The position numbers were made by a program, and so were the translations under genes. DNA of 62,026 nucleotides from CAYZNE01 sp964461035 (GTDB lineage Archaea; Nanobdellota; Nanobdellia; Woesearchaeales; CAYZNE01): assembly GCA_964461035.1 (NCBI GenBank), contig CAYWRI010000006.1, positions 1 to 62,026 of the forward strand. Direction: 5' to 3'. Below the pieces are notes generated by a model, which saw only the letters and a program-made list of their open reading frames with translations, made no database searches and was not told the origin of the DNA. Below, piece after piece: positions 62,018 through 62,026 of the stretch; positions within the stretch are counted from its first letter, which is position 1, and each line of letters opens with the position of its first letter.

Positions 62018-62026
62018 TTCTAAATA

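Overview
The window is AT-rich archaeal chromosome from a small-genome lineage, most likely a DPANN archaeon near Woesearchaeota/Pacearchaeota (inference; no rRNA is present to confirm it). The archaeal evidence is direct: an RNA polymerase operon with split B and A subunits (rpoH-rpoB2-rpoB1-rpoA1-rpoA2) followed by L30e, NusA and S12; a Nop5-fibrillarin pair; archaeal-type S15, NMD3, Pth2, class I CCA-adding enzyme, archaeal AlaRS, RibL, EndoQ, a class III signal-peptide pilin, and TATA-like boxes about 20-30 nt before many start codons. Two runs of exactly 100 N mark scaffold gaps, one inside pyrD and one beside tRNA-Asp.

Layout. 1-4.7 kb: a cut lipid-flippase-like gene, two small ORFs, and a pyrimidine operon on the minus strand, pyrE > pyrD-pyrK fusion > pyrC > pyrF. 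4.8-9 kb: HAD protein, orphan ORF, an operon pairing an ATP-grasp/phosphohistidine protein with a histidine phosphatase, and tRNA-Trp. 9.4-19.7 kb: TctA-like permease, NYN-domain protein flanked by two TrmB C-terminal fragments, HAD-class II aldolase fusion, EEP hydrolase, RibL, ahcY with a PfkB kinase, rhomboid. 20-23.9 kb: an unrecognised cluster of coiled-coil protein, AAA+ ATPase and membrane coiled-coil protein. 23.9-27.5 kb: small exporter, CCA enzyme, lamin-tail surface protein. 28-37 kb: tRNA-Asp, tRNA-Lys and the RNAP/ribosomal operon. 37-45 kb: orphan histidine kinase, S15 with a structured leader, XTP pyrophosphatase, bacterial-type metK, XRE-CBS regulator, NMD3, HD hydrolase. 45.4-51.9 kb: a MITE with 17-bp terminal inverted repeats and 9-bp target duplication, EndoQ, pilin, alaS, and an AI-2E-type permease bracketed by two inverted copies of a 110-nt structured element. 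52-62 kb: small unknowns, pth2, a ThiI homologue lacking its PP-loop, TraB-like protein, nop5-fibrillarin, then a methyltransferase with two unknown proteins divergent from a TrmB-family regulator.

The genes are mainly information processing (transcription, translation, tRNA and C/D RNP maturation), nucleotide biosynthesis and the SAM cycle. MetK and SAH hydrolase have bacterial-type features, which suggests acquired metabolism on an archaeal core. The strongest candidates for undescribed biology are the paired 110-nt element whose three helices are kept by compensatory changes between the two copies, the three-way-junction leader of S15, the AAA+ three-gene cluster, and the ATP-grasp/phosphohistidine plus histidine phosphatase pair.
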